DNA of 47,171 nt, from positions 1-47,171 of the forward strand of contig JAZQYH010000125.1 of the NCBI GenBank assembly GCA_045633415.1, given 5' to 3'. Below are positions 23,629 to 31,807 of this stretch, one piece after another. Each line of letters starts with the position of its first letter. Positions within the stretch are counted from its first letter, which is position 1. The position numbers and the translations under genes are program-made. The notes under the pieces were generated by a model. That model worked only from the letters and a program-made list of their open reading frames with translations. It had not been told where the DNA came from and made no database searches. This DNA comes from RGIG3102 sp045633415. Lineage in GTDB: Bacteria > Bacillota > Clostridia > Oscillospirales > Ruminococcaceae.

Positions 23629-25206
23629 ATGAAAATGGATATTAGTAATAACGGAATCTCTTTGCTGGAGAAAGGTAAAAAAGGAATATTGAGTCTGGTA
23701 TTCAGCAGACTTGGGCTGATTATGGTATTGCTGGCAGTACAGCTGTGGATGATATTCAGTACATTTATTCATTTCAGGGACTATTCCCCATACTACATTC
23801 TGGTAAATACCATCCTGTCTGTGACAGTGTTTATCAATGTGCTAAACTCCTCCCAGCTGGACCCAACATCTAAAATCACATGGATATTTGTCATAGCAAT
23901 ACTGCCTGTTTTTGGCTCTGTGCTGTACTGGTATATAAAAAATGATATCGGTTTTAATGCACTTAAATACCAGCTGTCAAAAATAATGAGTAAAACTAAA
24001 GATATTATCCCACAGTCCGAAGAAATTGTGAAAGAATTGAAAAACGACAGTAAGGACGTGGCACTTTTAGCTGGATATATCGGCAAAACCGGTTGTTTTC
24101 CTGTGTACGAAAACACCAGTGTAAAATATTTTCCTTTGGGTGAAGATAAATTCCACCAAATGCTGATTGAACTGGAGAAAGCAGAAAAGTGTATTTTTCT
24201 GGAATATTTCATTATAGACGAAGGTTTCATGTGGGGAAAAATTCTGGAAATCCTTGCAAGAAAAGCCAGTATGGGTGTGGAAGTTATGGTAATGTATGAC
24301 GGCAGTAATGAATTTGCCACATTGTCCAGAGACTACCCCGCAAGACTTAACAAACTTGGCATCAAATGCAAAGTATTTGCACCAGCCACACCATTTGTAT
24401 CCACCCATTACAATTATCGTGACCACCGTAAAATACTGGTTATTGACGGTAAAGTGGCATTTACAGGTGGGGTTAATCTGGCAGATGAATATATTAATGC
24501 CTGCGAAAAATACGGACACTGGAAAGATACAGCTATTATGCTGGAAGGTGACGCTGTAAAAAGTTTTACACTTATGTTCCTGCAAATGTGGAATATTACC
24601 CTTCCCCAGCTGGATTACGAAAAATATTTAGATACCCAGCTGTCGCCATCACAGTATAACGGATATGTTATACCATATGGTGATTCACCACTGGATGGCG
24701 AAAAGGTGGGCCGACGGGTGTATATGGATATAATCAACAGAGCAAATGATTATGTGTATATTATGTCTCCATATCTTATTCTTGACGGTGAACTGGAAAC
24801 CAGCCTTAAATTTGCTGCCGCCAGAGGTGTGGATGTACGAATAATATTACCCGGTATTCCCGATAAAAAAACACCATATGCATTGGCCAAAACCCATTAC
24901 AAAGGGCTTATTGGCCACGGCGTAAAAATATACGAATACACACCGGGCTTTGTACATGCCAAAGTGTTTGTAAGCGACGATGTAAAAGCTGTTGTAGGTA
25001 CTATAAATCTGGATTACCGCAGTCTATACCATCATTTTGAATGTGCTGTGTTTATGTATAAAACAGACTGTATACCAGATATAAAAGCCGATTTCAACAG
25101 CACTATGGAGAAAACAAGAGAAGTTACCGAAAAATCAATTAAAAGCGAAAAACTTTTCACACGAATTTTAGGGCGCACAGTAAAAATACTGGCACCACTG
25201 ATGTAA
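23629..25206 (+). CDS. cls: Cardiolipin synthase (phospholipase D family)
   Basis: A 525-residue membrane enzyme condensing two phosphatidylglycerols into cardiolipin and glycerol. Two N-terminal membrane helices (about 24-48 and 55-78, with the PLDNF-like linker) and a third near 84-103 precede the two PLD catalytic motifs: HRKILVID beginning at His266 and HAKVFVSDD beginning at His443. The length is typical (480-530). GGGGG lies just upstream of ATG 23629; a second in-frame ATG at 23635 is an alternative. It is monocistronic between a consensus promoter and a strong terminator. Confidence 0.95.
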   Translation: MKMDISNNGISLLEKGKKGILSLVFSRLGLIMVLLAVQLWMIFSTFIHFRDYSPYYILVNTILSVTVFINVLNSSQLDPTSKITWIFVIAILPVFGSVLYWYIKNDIGFNALKYQLSKIMSKTKDIIPQSEEIVKELKNDSKDVALLAGYIGKTGCFPVYENTSVKYFPLGEDKFHQMLIELEKAEKCIFLEYFIIDEGFMWGKILEILARKASMGVEVMVMYDGSNEFATLSRDYPARLNKLGIKCKVFAPATPFVSTHYNYRDHRKILVIDGKVAFTGGVNLADEYINACEKYGHWKDTAIMLEGDAVKSFTLMFLQMWNITLPQLDYEKYLDTQLSPSQYNGYVIPYGDSPLDGEKVGRRVYMDIINRANDYVYIMSPYLILDGELETSLKFAAARGVDVRIILPGIPDKKTPYALAKTHYKGLIGHGVKIYEYTPGFVHAKVFVSDDVKAVVGTINLDYRSLYHHFECAVFMYKTDCIPDIKADFNSTMEKTREVTEKSIKSEKLFTRILGRTVKILAPLM

Positions 25207-25210
25207 ATAA

Positions 25211-25246
25211 AAAACAGTGTATGAAACCATACACTGTTTTATTTTT
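25211..25246. terminator. Bidirectional terminator after cls
   Basis: A 13-bp perfect stem AAAACAGTGTATG (25211-25223) with 25228-25240, loop AAAC, T-rich in both directions. It also serves the convergent minus-strand gene. Confidence 0.92.
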
Positions 25247-25260
25247 TATTCTTTTTATTC

Positions 25261-26040
25261 TTATTCTGCAGCTTCAGAAGACTGTGGCAGTTCTACTTTC
25301 ATGCTGCTTTCTCTGATAGCTACCAGACAGAACTGACCATCCTGTTTTTCAAAAATATAGTCCATATATTTGGAAACAGATTTTTCGCCTGTGTCAGCCC
25401 AAGATGTTGATGGTGACAGGTAACCAACTGTAACTATTTTTTCTGTAAATGAAGTTTTAATTTTTTCTACCTGTGGTGTGAAACCTGTTGGGAAGTTTGT
25501 AGCTGGAATAGCATAAACTTTATTGGTTTCATCAAATTTAAACTCAACGTCCTGGTCAGAGAATGTGCCGTGTGTCAGAGAAATCTGTGTACCGAAGATT
25601 TTTGCAAAGTATTTATCCACGTCAATAGCTGGCAGAAGTGGCTGGCCATATTCGTCTGTTTCGTACATTGTCATATCTTCGTTCATAATTGCGGTCCATA
25701 CACTGCTGGACAGCAAAACTTTCTGGTCTGCCTGGTCTGGTGTTTCAAAAGGCAGTGGGTCATACATAACGAGTGTAGACAGAAGTGCATTGTATTCCTG
25801 TTTTTCAGCATCGTTATCCAGAATTTTCACACCTGTTTTAACCACACCTGTGATGATAGACACAAGACCTACCAATGCCAGCAGGCAAAAAACAGCGCCT
25901 GTAACCATGCGTTTTCTGTGAACATTATTTTTTGTTTCTGTTGAATAAACTTTTTTTCTTTCTGCTTCAGCTTTTTCAACTTCCATCATTTCATTGTGAA
26001 AGTCCAGCTGCTGTGTGTTTACATTTTTTTCTGTAGCCAT
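25261..26040 (-). CDS. Single-pass membrane protein of unknown function
   Basis: A 259-residue protein with a charged, Glu/Lys-rich cytoplasmic N-terminus (about 1-44, possibly coiled coil), one membrane helix at about 46-68 (VTGAVFCLLALVGLVSIITGV) and an extracytoplasmic domain of about 190 residues. The outer part contains DEYGQPLLPAIDVDKYFAKIFGTQ and a C-terminal VAIRESSMKVELPQ. I recognise no named domain; the layout resembles conserved clostridial proteins with an NTF2-like or conjugation-protein-like exterior domain. ATG 26040 lies six bases after AAGGAG; the longer start at 26064 is less well placed. It has its own promoter. Confidence 0.75.
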   Translation of the reverse strand: MATEKNVNTQQLDFHNEMMEVEKAEAERKKVYSTETKNNVHRKRMVTGAVFCLLALVGLVSIITGVVKTGVKILDNDAEKQEYNALLSTLVMYDPLPFETPDQADQKVLLSSSVWTAIMNEDMTMYETDEYGQPLLPAIDVDKYFAKIFGTQISLTHGTFSDQDVEFKFDETNKVYAIPATNFPTGFTPQVEKIKTSFTEKIVTVGYLSPSTSWADTGEKSVSKYMDYIFEKQDGQFCLVAIRESSMKVELPQSSEAAE

Positions 26041-26108
26041 TTTGACTCCTTTGTTATTATTCATATATCAATTGGCATAATACACCATTATTTAACTATT
26101 ACCATAAT

Positions 26109-26137
26109 AGTATACCATATAAATTGTGATAAATCAA
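26109..26137 (-). promoter_or_regulatory. Promoter of the single-pass membrane protein gene
   Basis: On minus: TTGATT (26137-26132), 17 nt, TATACT (26114-26109). Confidence 0.7.
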
Positions 26138-26196
26138 AAACAAATTATTAACATTTTTACATATTGTACAAAGTTTTGTATGTTTTCAAAATAATA

Positions 26197-26226
26197 TTGT
26201 AAAGTAAATATGATTTATAATATAAT
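26197..26226 (+). promoter_or_regulatory. Promoter of the tandem amidotransferase-like genes
   Basis: TTGTAA (26197-26202), 18 nt, TATAAT (26221-26226). Confidence 0.65.
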
Positions 26227-26265
26227 ATTTATAGTATATATTCGTAATATTCGGAGGCTTTTACT

Positions 26266-26967
26266 ATGAAAAAACCTTTAATCGGTATCACAGCTGTTAC
26301 TGCATTCAATGACAGATATCATCAGCAGCGTGTTACATATCCTCAGGCTATATGGGCAGCTGGCGGCGAAACTATTTTCCTGCCAACCAATACCAGCATT
26401 GACAACGTTGAACAGGTTATCGGTATGCTGGATGGTCTGCTGGTACCGGGCGGTGCAGACGTAAGTACAGAACTGTACGGCGAAGAAAAACTGCCAGTAT
26501 GCGGTGCTACATTCAGATTTGAAGACGACTACGATATTGCACTTATCAAAGAAGCTATCAGACAGGGTAAGCCTATTTTCTGTATCTGCCGTGGTATGCA
26601 GATTATGAACGTTGCAATGGGTGGTTCACTGTATCAGGACATTGTTACACAGTGCCCATCTGATGTAAACCATGCTATGGGTCCAAACTATCAGCAGACA
26701 TATCATCCTGTTATACTGGAGGCAGACAGCCATCTAGCTAAAATACTTGGCTCCAAAGAAGTAGCGGCAAACACTGCACATCATCAGGCTGTAAAAGACC
26801 TGGCACCTGGTTTCAGAATTGTGGGTAGAGCACTGGATGGCACAATAGAAGCTATGGAAAACGAAGACGGCTCTATCATTTGTACCCAGTGGCACCCAGA
26901 AGGTATGCAGGGGCTGGAAATGTACCGTGAACTGTTCAGAGTATTTATCGAAAAATGCAAAAAATAA
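26266..26967 (+). CDS. Gamma-glutamyl-GABA hydrolase family protein, copy 1 (PuuD-like)
   Basis: A 233-residue class I glutamine-amidotransferase-fold hydrolase. LLVPGGADVS, the nucleophile Cys in CICRGMQIMNV (near 109) and the His/Glu pair of WHPE near 211-214 form the triad. PuuD-like enzymes cleave gamma-glutamyl amides such as gamma-glutamyl-GABA. CGGAGG precedes the ATG. It is followed 32 bases later by a paralog with about 79% identity by hand alignment. No putrescine pathway gene is present, so the substrate may be another gamma-glutamyl compound. Confidence 0.9.
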   Translation: MKKPLIGITAVTAFNDRYHQQRVTYPQAIWAAGGETIFLPTNTSIDNVEQVIGMLDGLLVPGGADVSTELYGEEKLPVCGATFRFEDDYDIALIKEAIRQGKPIFCICRGMQIMNVAMGGSLYQDIVTQCPSDVNHAMGPNYQQTYHPVILEADSHLAKILGSKEVAANTAHHQAVKDLAPGFRIVGRALDGTIEAMENEDGSIICTQWHPEGMQGLEMYRELFRVFIEKCKK

Positions 26968-26999
26968 TCAAGATATAATTTATTAAGGAGGTCTTTATT

Positions 27000-27701
27000 A
27001 TGAAAAAACCTTTAATCGGCGTTACAGCTGTTACAGCTTTTGGTGACAGATATTATTCACAGCGCGTTACATACCCTAATGCTGTATGGGCAGCTGGCGG
27101 TGAAGCTATTCTTCTGCCTTGTAATCCAAGCACAGACAATGTAAAACAGATTGTTGATATGCTGGACGGTCTACTGGTACCTGGTGGTGCTGACATTGAC
27201 CCAGCTCTGTATGGTGAAGAAAAACTGCCTGTTTGTGGCTCTACATTCAGATTTGAAGACGACTATGACATCGCACTTATCAAAGAAACAATCAGACAGG
27301 GCAAACCAATCCTTGCTACATGCCGTGGCCTGCAGATTATGAACGTATGCCATGGTGGTACACTGTATCAGGATATCGTTACACAGTGCCCATCCGACAT
27401 TAACCATGCTATGGGTCCTAACTATCAGGAAAACTACCACCCAGTAATTCTGGAAGCTGACAGTCATCTGGCTAAAATCTTTGGTTCTACTGAAATCAGA
27501 GCAAACACATCTCACCATCAGGCAATCAAAGACCTGGCACCTGGTTTCAGAATTGTAGGTAAAGCACCAGACGGCACAGTAGAAGCTATCGAAAACGAAG
27601 ACGGCTCTATCCTCTGTGTACAGTGGCACCCAGAAAGAATGCAGGACGAAGAAATCTATCGTGAACTGTTCAGAGTTTTTGTAGAAAAATGTAAAAAATA
27701 A
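27000..27701 (+). CDS. Gamma-glutamyl-GABA hydrolase family protein, copy 2 (PuuD-like)
   Basis: A 233-residue paralog of the preceding gene with the same length and no gaps. The nucleophile is Cys in ATCRGLQIMNV and WHPE is kept. Differences cluster around the active site (FCICRGMQ versus LATCRGLQ; AMGGS versus CHGGT; GADVSTE versus GADIDPA), which hints at changed specificity rather than simple dosage. AAGGAGG precedes the ATG. It is co-transcribed with copy 1 and followed by a terminator. Confidence 0.9.
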   Translation: MKKPLIGVTAVTAFGDRYYSQRVTYPNAVWAAGGEAILLPCNPSTDNVKQIVDMLDGLLVPGGADIDPALYGEEKLPVCGSTFRFEDDYDIALIKETIRQGKPILATCRGLQIMNVCHGGTLYQDIVTQCPSDINHAMGPNYQENYHPVILEADSHLAKIFGSTEIRANTSHHQAIKDLAPGFRIVGKAPDGTVEAIENEDGSILCVQWHPERMQDEEIYRELFRVFVEKCKK

Positions 27702-27707
27702 ATAATA

Positions 27708-27739
27708 AAAGTCAAGCTGTAAAGCCTGACTTTATTTTT
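27708..27739. terminator. Terminator of the tandem hydrolase operon
   Basis: Stem AAAGTCA-A-GC (27708-27717, one A/C mismatch) with 27724-27733, loop of six, then TTATTTTTATT; also A-rich upstream, so it may serve the convergent small gene. Confidence 0.82.
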
Positions 27740-27983
27740 ATTCTTCTGTAATTTGCTGTACTTTAAAGAAATATCTTGCAAAATTGATAAAATCAACCAT
27801 TAAAGCAATGTATGTTCCAAGGAAAACCAACCACGCAAAACCTTTTGTTGCTTTTTTACCCTTTTCCGCAACAGAAAGCCCCAGCAAAATACCCAGTGAA
27901 CAAAGACAGAATTTCAATACCGCCACCATTTTCCATCCGGCTGTAACTATATAGCAATCAGCACAATCAAAAATCTTTTTCAT
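27738..27983 (-). CDS. Small membrane protein of unknown function
   Basis: An 81-residue protein with two hydrophobic helices (about 18-36 and 47-66) separated by EKGKKATKG, and an N-terminal CADC. Similar short clostridial proteins are often labelled phosphate ABC permease-like, without functional proof. ATG 27983 follows GGAGG by seven bases; the longer frame is unlikely. It stands alone between convergent hydrolases and the pyruvate-kinase-like gene. Confidence 0.65.
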   Translation of the reverse strand: MKKIFDCADCYIVTAGWKMVAVLKFCLCSLGILLGLSVAEKGKKATKGFAWLVFLGTYIALMVDFINFARYFFKVQQITEE

Positions 27984-28043
27984 ACAAGTTCCTCCTGCCT
28001 TTTTCTTTTTATTATATATAAATTTCACACAGTTGTAAATAAA

Positions 28044-28069
28044 ATGCCACAGCTATTACACTGTGGCAT
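28044..28069 (-). terminator. Terminator of the PK-C-like gene
   Basis: Stem ATGCCACAG (28044-28052) with 28061-28069, loop of eight; on minus followed by TTTTATTT. Confidence 0.8.
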
Positions 28070-28078
28070 AAATTTTTA

Positions 28079-28651
28079 TTATGAAATTCTTGGTTTGCAG
28101 ATGATGTCGATAACTTTTGTTTCAAACAGGTTGTTTGAATGACCAGGAATAAGTGTAAGGGCATAGTCCGCACCGTGGCCGCAACCACCAACTGCAATGA
28201 TTTCTTCGCCGTAAGGAACAGCGCCATTGTCCATAGCCATAAGGGAGATTTCAACGCCAACTTTCATACCCTGACCAAGGAATTTCAGTGTGTCAGCCAT
28301 AAGAATAGCAGGTGTAACACCGCCATATCTGTTTACAATACCTCTTTCAGCGCCGGAAAGAGCATGTGTTGCTGTGATAACTGTAACGCCTTTATCTGTA
28401 AGTTCTTTGCGTTTTTCAAGGCTCATTTCGCACTGACCAGGGCCCATATCGCCATAGCAGTGTGTAACAGAAACAAATTTAACATCTACACCTGCTTTTG
28501 CAAATGTATCCATAAAAATATCGATTGTATAGCCTGTTTTGGATGCCAGAACTACATATTTAAGACCATGTTCCTTTGCGTATTCCCGTGCCAGTTCAGC
28601 TGTTTTGTATGTGTTTTCCCAACCTTTGTTTTCAAATAAATGTACTGCCAT
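28079..28651 (-). CDS. Stand-alone pyruvate kinase C-terminal (alpha/beta) domain protein
   Basis: A 190-residue protein matching the PK_C alpha/beta family: TAELAREYAKEHGLKYVVLASKTGYT, GVTVITATHALSGAERG and a C-terminal GGCGHGADYALTLIP. In pyruvate kinase this domain carries the effector site; a free-standing protein lacks the catalytic barrel, so it cannot be a pyruvate kinase. Such proteins occur widely in Clostridia and archaea with unknown function. GAAAGGAA precedes ATG 28651, and it has its own promoter and terminator. Confidence 0.8.
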   Translation of the reverse strand: MAVHLFENKGWENTYKTAELAREYAKEHGLKYVVLASKTGYTIDIFMDTFAKAGVDVKFVSVTHCYGDMGPGQCEMSLEKRKELTDKGVTVITATHALSGAERGIVNRYGGVTPAILMADTLKFLGQGMKVGVEISLMAMDNGAVPYGEEIIAVGGCGHGADYALTLIPGHSNNLFETKVIDIICKPRIS

Positions 28652-28698
28652 AATTTTTTCCTTTCAAAATAAAATTAAACGAAATATATATTAATTTC

Positions 28699-28707
28699 AG
28701 TATAACA
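28699..28707 (-). promoter_or_regulatory. Extended -10 promoter of the PK-C-like gene
   Basis: On minus: TG-T-TATACT (28707-28699). The -35 is poor. Confidence 0.5.
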
Positions 28708-28759
28708 TAAACAATTAATTTTTAAAATTGTTATAAATGTAAAAGATTTGTTAAAACTA

Positions 28760-28788
28760 TTGATTTTAGTTACAAAGGGGAATATAAT
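28760..28788 (+). promoter_or_regulatory. htpG promoter
   Basis: TTGATT (28760-28765), 17 nt, TATAAT (28783-28788). The CIRCE operator begins two bases later and covers the transcription start. Confidence 0.85.
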
Positions 28789-28789
28789 A

Positions 28790-28816
28790 TTAGCAGTCAA
28801 CACATTAGAGTGCTAA
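28790..28816 (+). promoter_or_regulatory. CIRCE operator (HrcA-binding site)
   Basis: TTAGCAGTC-N9-GAGTGCTAA, one mismatch from the CIRCE consensus TTAGCACTC-N9-GAGTGCTAA. The arms extend outward to AATATTAGC/GCTAATATT. It should make htpG repressible by HrcA and heat-inducible. Confidence 0.92.
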
Positions 28817-28836
28817 TATTATATAGAGGTGGTTTT

Positions 28837-30714
28837 ATGGCAAAGAAACAATTTAAAGCAGAAAGTAAAAAACTGATGGATATGATGATTAACTCCATCT
28901 ATACACATAAAGAAATTTTTCTGCGTGAACTTATCTCCAACGCAAGCGATGCACTGGATAAAATGTATTTCACATCATTGACTGATGACAGCATTACTCT
29001 TTCCAGAAGTGATTATCAGATAAAACTGTCTGTAAACAAAGATAAACGCCTGCTTATTATCGAAGACAACGGCATCGGTATGACAGAAAAAGAACTGGAA
29101 AACAATCTGGGTACTATTGCAAAAAGTGGCAGTCTTGATTTCAAAACTGAAAACAAAGCTGATGATATGTCTATTATCGGTCAGTTTGGTGTAGGCTTTT
29201 ACTCTGCCTTTATGGTAAGTGATAAGGTTACTGTACGCAGCCTTGCCCATGGCGAAGACCAGGCATTCTGCTGGACATCCACAGGTGTTGATGGTTATAC
29301 AATAGAACCATGTATCAAAGATACAGTAGGTACAAAAATCACACTGCACATCAAGGATGATACAGAAGAAGAAAACTACTCTGAATATCTTGAACAGTAC
29401 ACAATCATGACACTGGTTAAAAAATATTCAGACTTTATCCGTTACCCTATCCGTATGATGTGGGAAACAAATAAGCTGAAAGACGGCTCTGACAACGAAT
29501 TTGAAAAAGTTCTGGAAGAAAGAACACTTAACAGCATGATTCCTCTGTGGAAAAAAGCTAAAAACGAAATTTCCAAAGAAGAAGCTGACTCGTTCTACAA
29601 AGACCAGTTTGGTCAGTGGGACGAACCTGCTAAGTTTATCCATACAAAAGTTGAAGGCAATGCAACATATACAGCTATGCTGTACATTCCAAAACAGCCT
29701 CCTTTTGATTATTACACAAAAAACTTTGAAAAAGGTCTGCAGCTGTATTCATCAGGTGTAATGATAATGGAAAAATGCCCTGACCTGCTGCCTGACTATT
29801 TCAGCTTTGTAAAAGGTCTGGTTGACAGCGAAGATTTGTCTCTGAATATTTCCCGTGAAATGTTACAGCACGACAGACAGCTGAAGCTTATCGCCAACAA
29901 TGTGGAAAGAAAAATTCGAAACGAACTGCTGTCTATGCTGAAAAACGACAGAGAAACATACGAAGAATTTTTCAAAGCATTTGGCACTCAGCTGAAATTT
30001 GGTATGTATGAAGATTTTGGCGCAAACAAAGACAAACTGGCTGATTTGGTACTGTTTACATCTTCTTTTGAAAAGAAACCTGTAACTCTGGCTGAATATG
30101 TGGAAAGATGTAAGGAAGGCCAGAACACAATCTACTATGCCTGCGGTGAAAGTGTGGATAAAATCGAAATGCTGCCACAGGCTGAAATGGTAAAGGACAA
30201 AGGTTTTGAAATTCTGTACCTCACTGATAACGTGGATGAATTTGCACTGCAGATTCTGGCAAGCTACAAAAACAAAACATTTACAAACATCAGCACAGAA
30301 AACCTTAACCTTGATACAGAAGAAGAAAAACAGCAGCTTGAAACAGCCAACGAAGAAAACAGCGAAATGCTGGGCACAATGAAAACAGCCATTGGCGAAA
30401 GTGTAGCAGCTGTAAGATTTACAAACAGACTTAAAAGTCATCCTGTATGCCTGGTAAGTGAAGGCCTGCTTTCTCTTGAAATGGAAAAAGTGCTGAAACA
30501 GATGCCTAACGGTACAGATGCAAAAGCAGAAATAGTGATGGAAATCAACAAAGACCACCCTATCGCCGCAAAGTTGAAAGAACTGTATGTTTCTGACAAA
30601 GATAAACTGGAAAAATACAGCAAAATCCTGTATGCACAGGCAAGACTTATCGAAGGTCTGTCAGTCGATAATCCAACAGAGCTCAGCAATATGATTTGCG
30701 ACCTTATGATATAA
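28837..30714 (+). CDS. htpG: Molecular chaperone HtpG (Hsp90)
   Basis: A 625-residue GHKL chaperone. ELISNASDALDKM, EDNGIGMTEKEL and GQFGVGFYSAF form the ATP pocket near residues 25-125, LNISREMLQ is in the middle domain and a complete dimerisation domain follows. It assists late folding of client proteins in the cytoplasm. AGAGGTGG precedes ATG 28837; the longer frame starts inside the CIRCE element. Regulation through CIRCE differs from B. subtilis, where htpG is not under HrcA. Confidence 0.97.
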   Translation: MAKKQFKAESKKLMDMMINSIYTHKEIFLRELISNASDALDKMYFTSLTDDSITLSRSDYQIKLSVNKDKRLLIIEDNGIGMTEKELENNLGTIAKSGSLDFKTENKADDMSIIGQFGVGFYSAFMVSDKVTVRSLAHGEDQAFCWTSTGVDGYTIEPCIKDTVGTKITLHIKDDTEEENYSEYLEQYTIMTLVKKYSDFIRYPIRMMWETNKLKDGSDNEFEKVLEERTLNSMIPLWKKAKNEISKEEADSFYKDQFGQWDEPAKFIHTKVEGNATYTAMLYIPKQPPFDYYTKNFEKGLQLYSSGVMIMEKCPDLLPDYFSFVKGLVDSEDLSLNISREMLQHDRQLKLIANNVERKIRNELLSMLKNDRETYEEFFKAFGTQLKFGMYEDFGANKDKLADLVLFTSSFEKKPVTLAEYVERCKEGQNTIYYACGESVDKIEMLPQAEMVKDKGFEILYLTDNVDEFALQILASYKNKTFTNISTENLNLDTEEEKQQLETANEENSEMLGTMKTAIGESVAAVRFTNRLKSHPVCLVSEGLLSLEMEKVLKQMPNGTDAKAEIVMEINKDHPIAAKLKELYVSDKDKLEKYSKILYAQARLIEGLSVDNPTELSNMICDLMI

Positions 30715-30720
30715 AATAAT

Positions 30721-30750
30721 CCCCTTGGAGTAATTCCAAGGGGTATTTTT
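30721..30750. terminator. htpG terminator
   Basis: Stem CCCCTTGGA (30721-30729) with TCCAAGGGG (30735-30743), then TATTTTT. On the opposite strand it is followed by ATTATTTTAT and could also stop the small RNA. Confidence 0.9.
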
Positions 30751-30757
30751 ATAGGAC

Positions 30758-30790
30758 AACTCCCTGCTGGCAACGCACCGGCAGGGAGTT
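30758..30790 (-). terminator. GC-rich hairpin ending the candidate small RNA
   Basis: A 13-bp stem (30758-30770 with 30778-30790, one wobble), loop of seven. The T-tract on minus is weak (TCCTATAAAAAT), so termination may need the next hairpin at 30743-30721. Confidence 0.5.
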
Positions 30791-30972
30791 TGGAGTTAAT
30801 ATGAATCTTGTGTTTATGTAGTTTAAATTGCTTAGGAAAGTGTAAAAAAGGTAATTATCGGGAGGATAAACCCAAGCAATCTTTTATGGGGACAGGCCCC
30901 TGTTTTAATATTTTAAAAGGATTAGTAAACTTACGGGAATAAATTCACTTTCAGTTAGCCTCTGCTAACTAC
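30758..30972 (-). ncRNA. Candidate small RNA of unknown family
   Basis: This 422-base gap between htpG and the response regulator has no credible ORF. On the minus strand a near-perfect promoter (30979-31007) predicts a transcript starting about 30972 with a 5' hairpin (30970-30953, 7 bp, loop AGAG), an internal ATTGCTT/AAGCAAT pairing (30894-30888 with 30833-30827) and ending in a GC-rich hairpin (30790-30758, 13 bp, loop 7). The htpG terminator read in reverse follows. Predicted size is about 215-260 nt. 6S RNA is one candidate by size; I could not match any family by eye. Confidence 0.5.
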
Positions 30973-30978
30973 AGTTAT

Positions 30979-31007
30979 ATAATATCACACCACTTCCCTC
31001 TTGTCAA
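30979..31007 (-). promoter_or_regulatory. Promoter of the candidate small RNA
   Basis: On minus: a perfect TTGACA (31007-31002), 17 nt, TATTAT (30984-30979). No ORF lies downstream on this strand before the htpG terminator. Confidence 0.7.
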
Positions 31008-31088
31008 TATTTTATTGAAATATTTATTTCTTCACTCAGAATTCACAATATACACAAATGTATAACAACTAATACATATATAATAAAA

Positions 31089-31117
31089 TTGTATTATTGT
31101 ATTTCATATGATAAAAT
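31089..31117 (+). promoter_or_regulatory. Promoter of the two-component operon
   Basis: TTGTAT (31089-31094), 17 nt, TAAAAT (31112-31117) with an extended TG at 31109-31110. It overlaps the ATG at 31108, ruling that start out. Confidence 0.75.
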
Positions 31118-31137
31118 CATTTTACAGAGGTGATATT

Positions 31138-31806
31138 ATGTATAATATTCTTGTATCTGATGATGAAAGCGGTATCCGCCTTCTTATCAGAAAATATGCT
31201 CAATATGAAGGTCACAATGTGCTGGAAGCCAGTGATGGTTTACAGGCTGTTGATATATGTAAAAACAGAGATGTTGATATAGTAATTATGGATGTTATGA
31301 TGCCGGAAATGGATGGTTTTTCCGCTGTCCGTAAAATAAGGGAATTTTCCAATGTACCTATAATCATGCTGTCTGCCAGAGGTGAAGAATATGACAGGAT
31401 ACATGGTTTTGAAACTGGTGTGGATGACTATGTGGTAAAACCATTCTCCCCTAAAGAGCTGATGATGAGAATTGATGTAATTCTTCGCAGAGGACAAGGC
31501 AGAGAAACAGCCCACGATATACTTAGCCGAGATGGTCTTGTAATAGATTTTACAGCAAGAAAAGTTCTTATTGATGGACAAGAAGTAGATATGTCTCCAA
31601 AAGAATATGACCTGCTGTTCTATATGGCTAAAAACAAAGGTATTGCACTTTCCCGTGAAAGACTAATTACAAATGTATGGGGTTATGATTTTTATGGAGA
31701 TGACAGAACACTGGACACACACATTAAACTTCTGCGCCGTCATTTAGGTGATTACAGCAATATTATTGTTACACTTCGTGGAACAGGCTACAGATTCGAG
31801 GAATAG
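31138..31806 (+). CDS. OmpR/PhoB family response regulator
   Basis: A 222-residue two-domain regulator. The receiver has Asp8/Asp9, phospho-acceptor Asp52 (IVIMDVMMPEMDG) and Lys101 (VVKPFSPKEL). Residues about 128-222 are the winged-helix DNA-binding domain (MSPKEYDLLFYMAKN, LDTHIKLLRRHLGD, VTLRGTGYRFEE). AGAGGTG precedes ATG 31138. It is co-transcribed with the sensor kinase that starts two bases downstream. Targets are unknown; no transporter or resistance gene is adjacent. Confidence 0.95.
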   Translation: MYNILVSDDESGIRLLIRKYAQYEGHNVLEASDGLQAVDICKNRDVDIVIMDVMMPEMDGFSAVRKIREFSNVPIIMLSARGEEYDRIHGFETGVDDYVVKPFSPKELMMRIDVILRRGQGRETAHDILSRDGLVIDFTARKVLIDGQEVDMSPKEYDLLFYMAKNKGIALSRERLITNVWGYDFYGDDRTLDTHIKLLRRHLGDYSNIIVTLRGTGYRFEE

Positions 31807-31807
31807 T

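Noticed and set aside
30801..30821. A tiny ORF (ATG to TAG, six codons) after GGAG in the htpG downstream region
   Set aside because: It is too short to judge, lies after the htpG terminator and on the strand opposite the candidate small RNA.
31108..31137. Longer start for the response regulator at 31108
   Set aside because: It overlaps the extended -10 promoter; ATG 31138 has AGAGGTG upstream.
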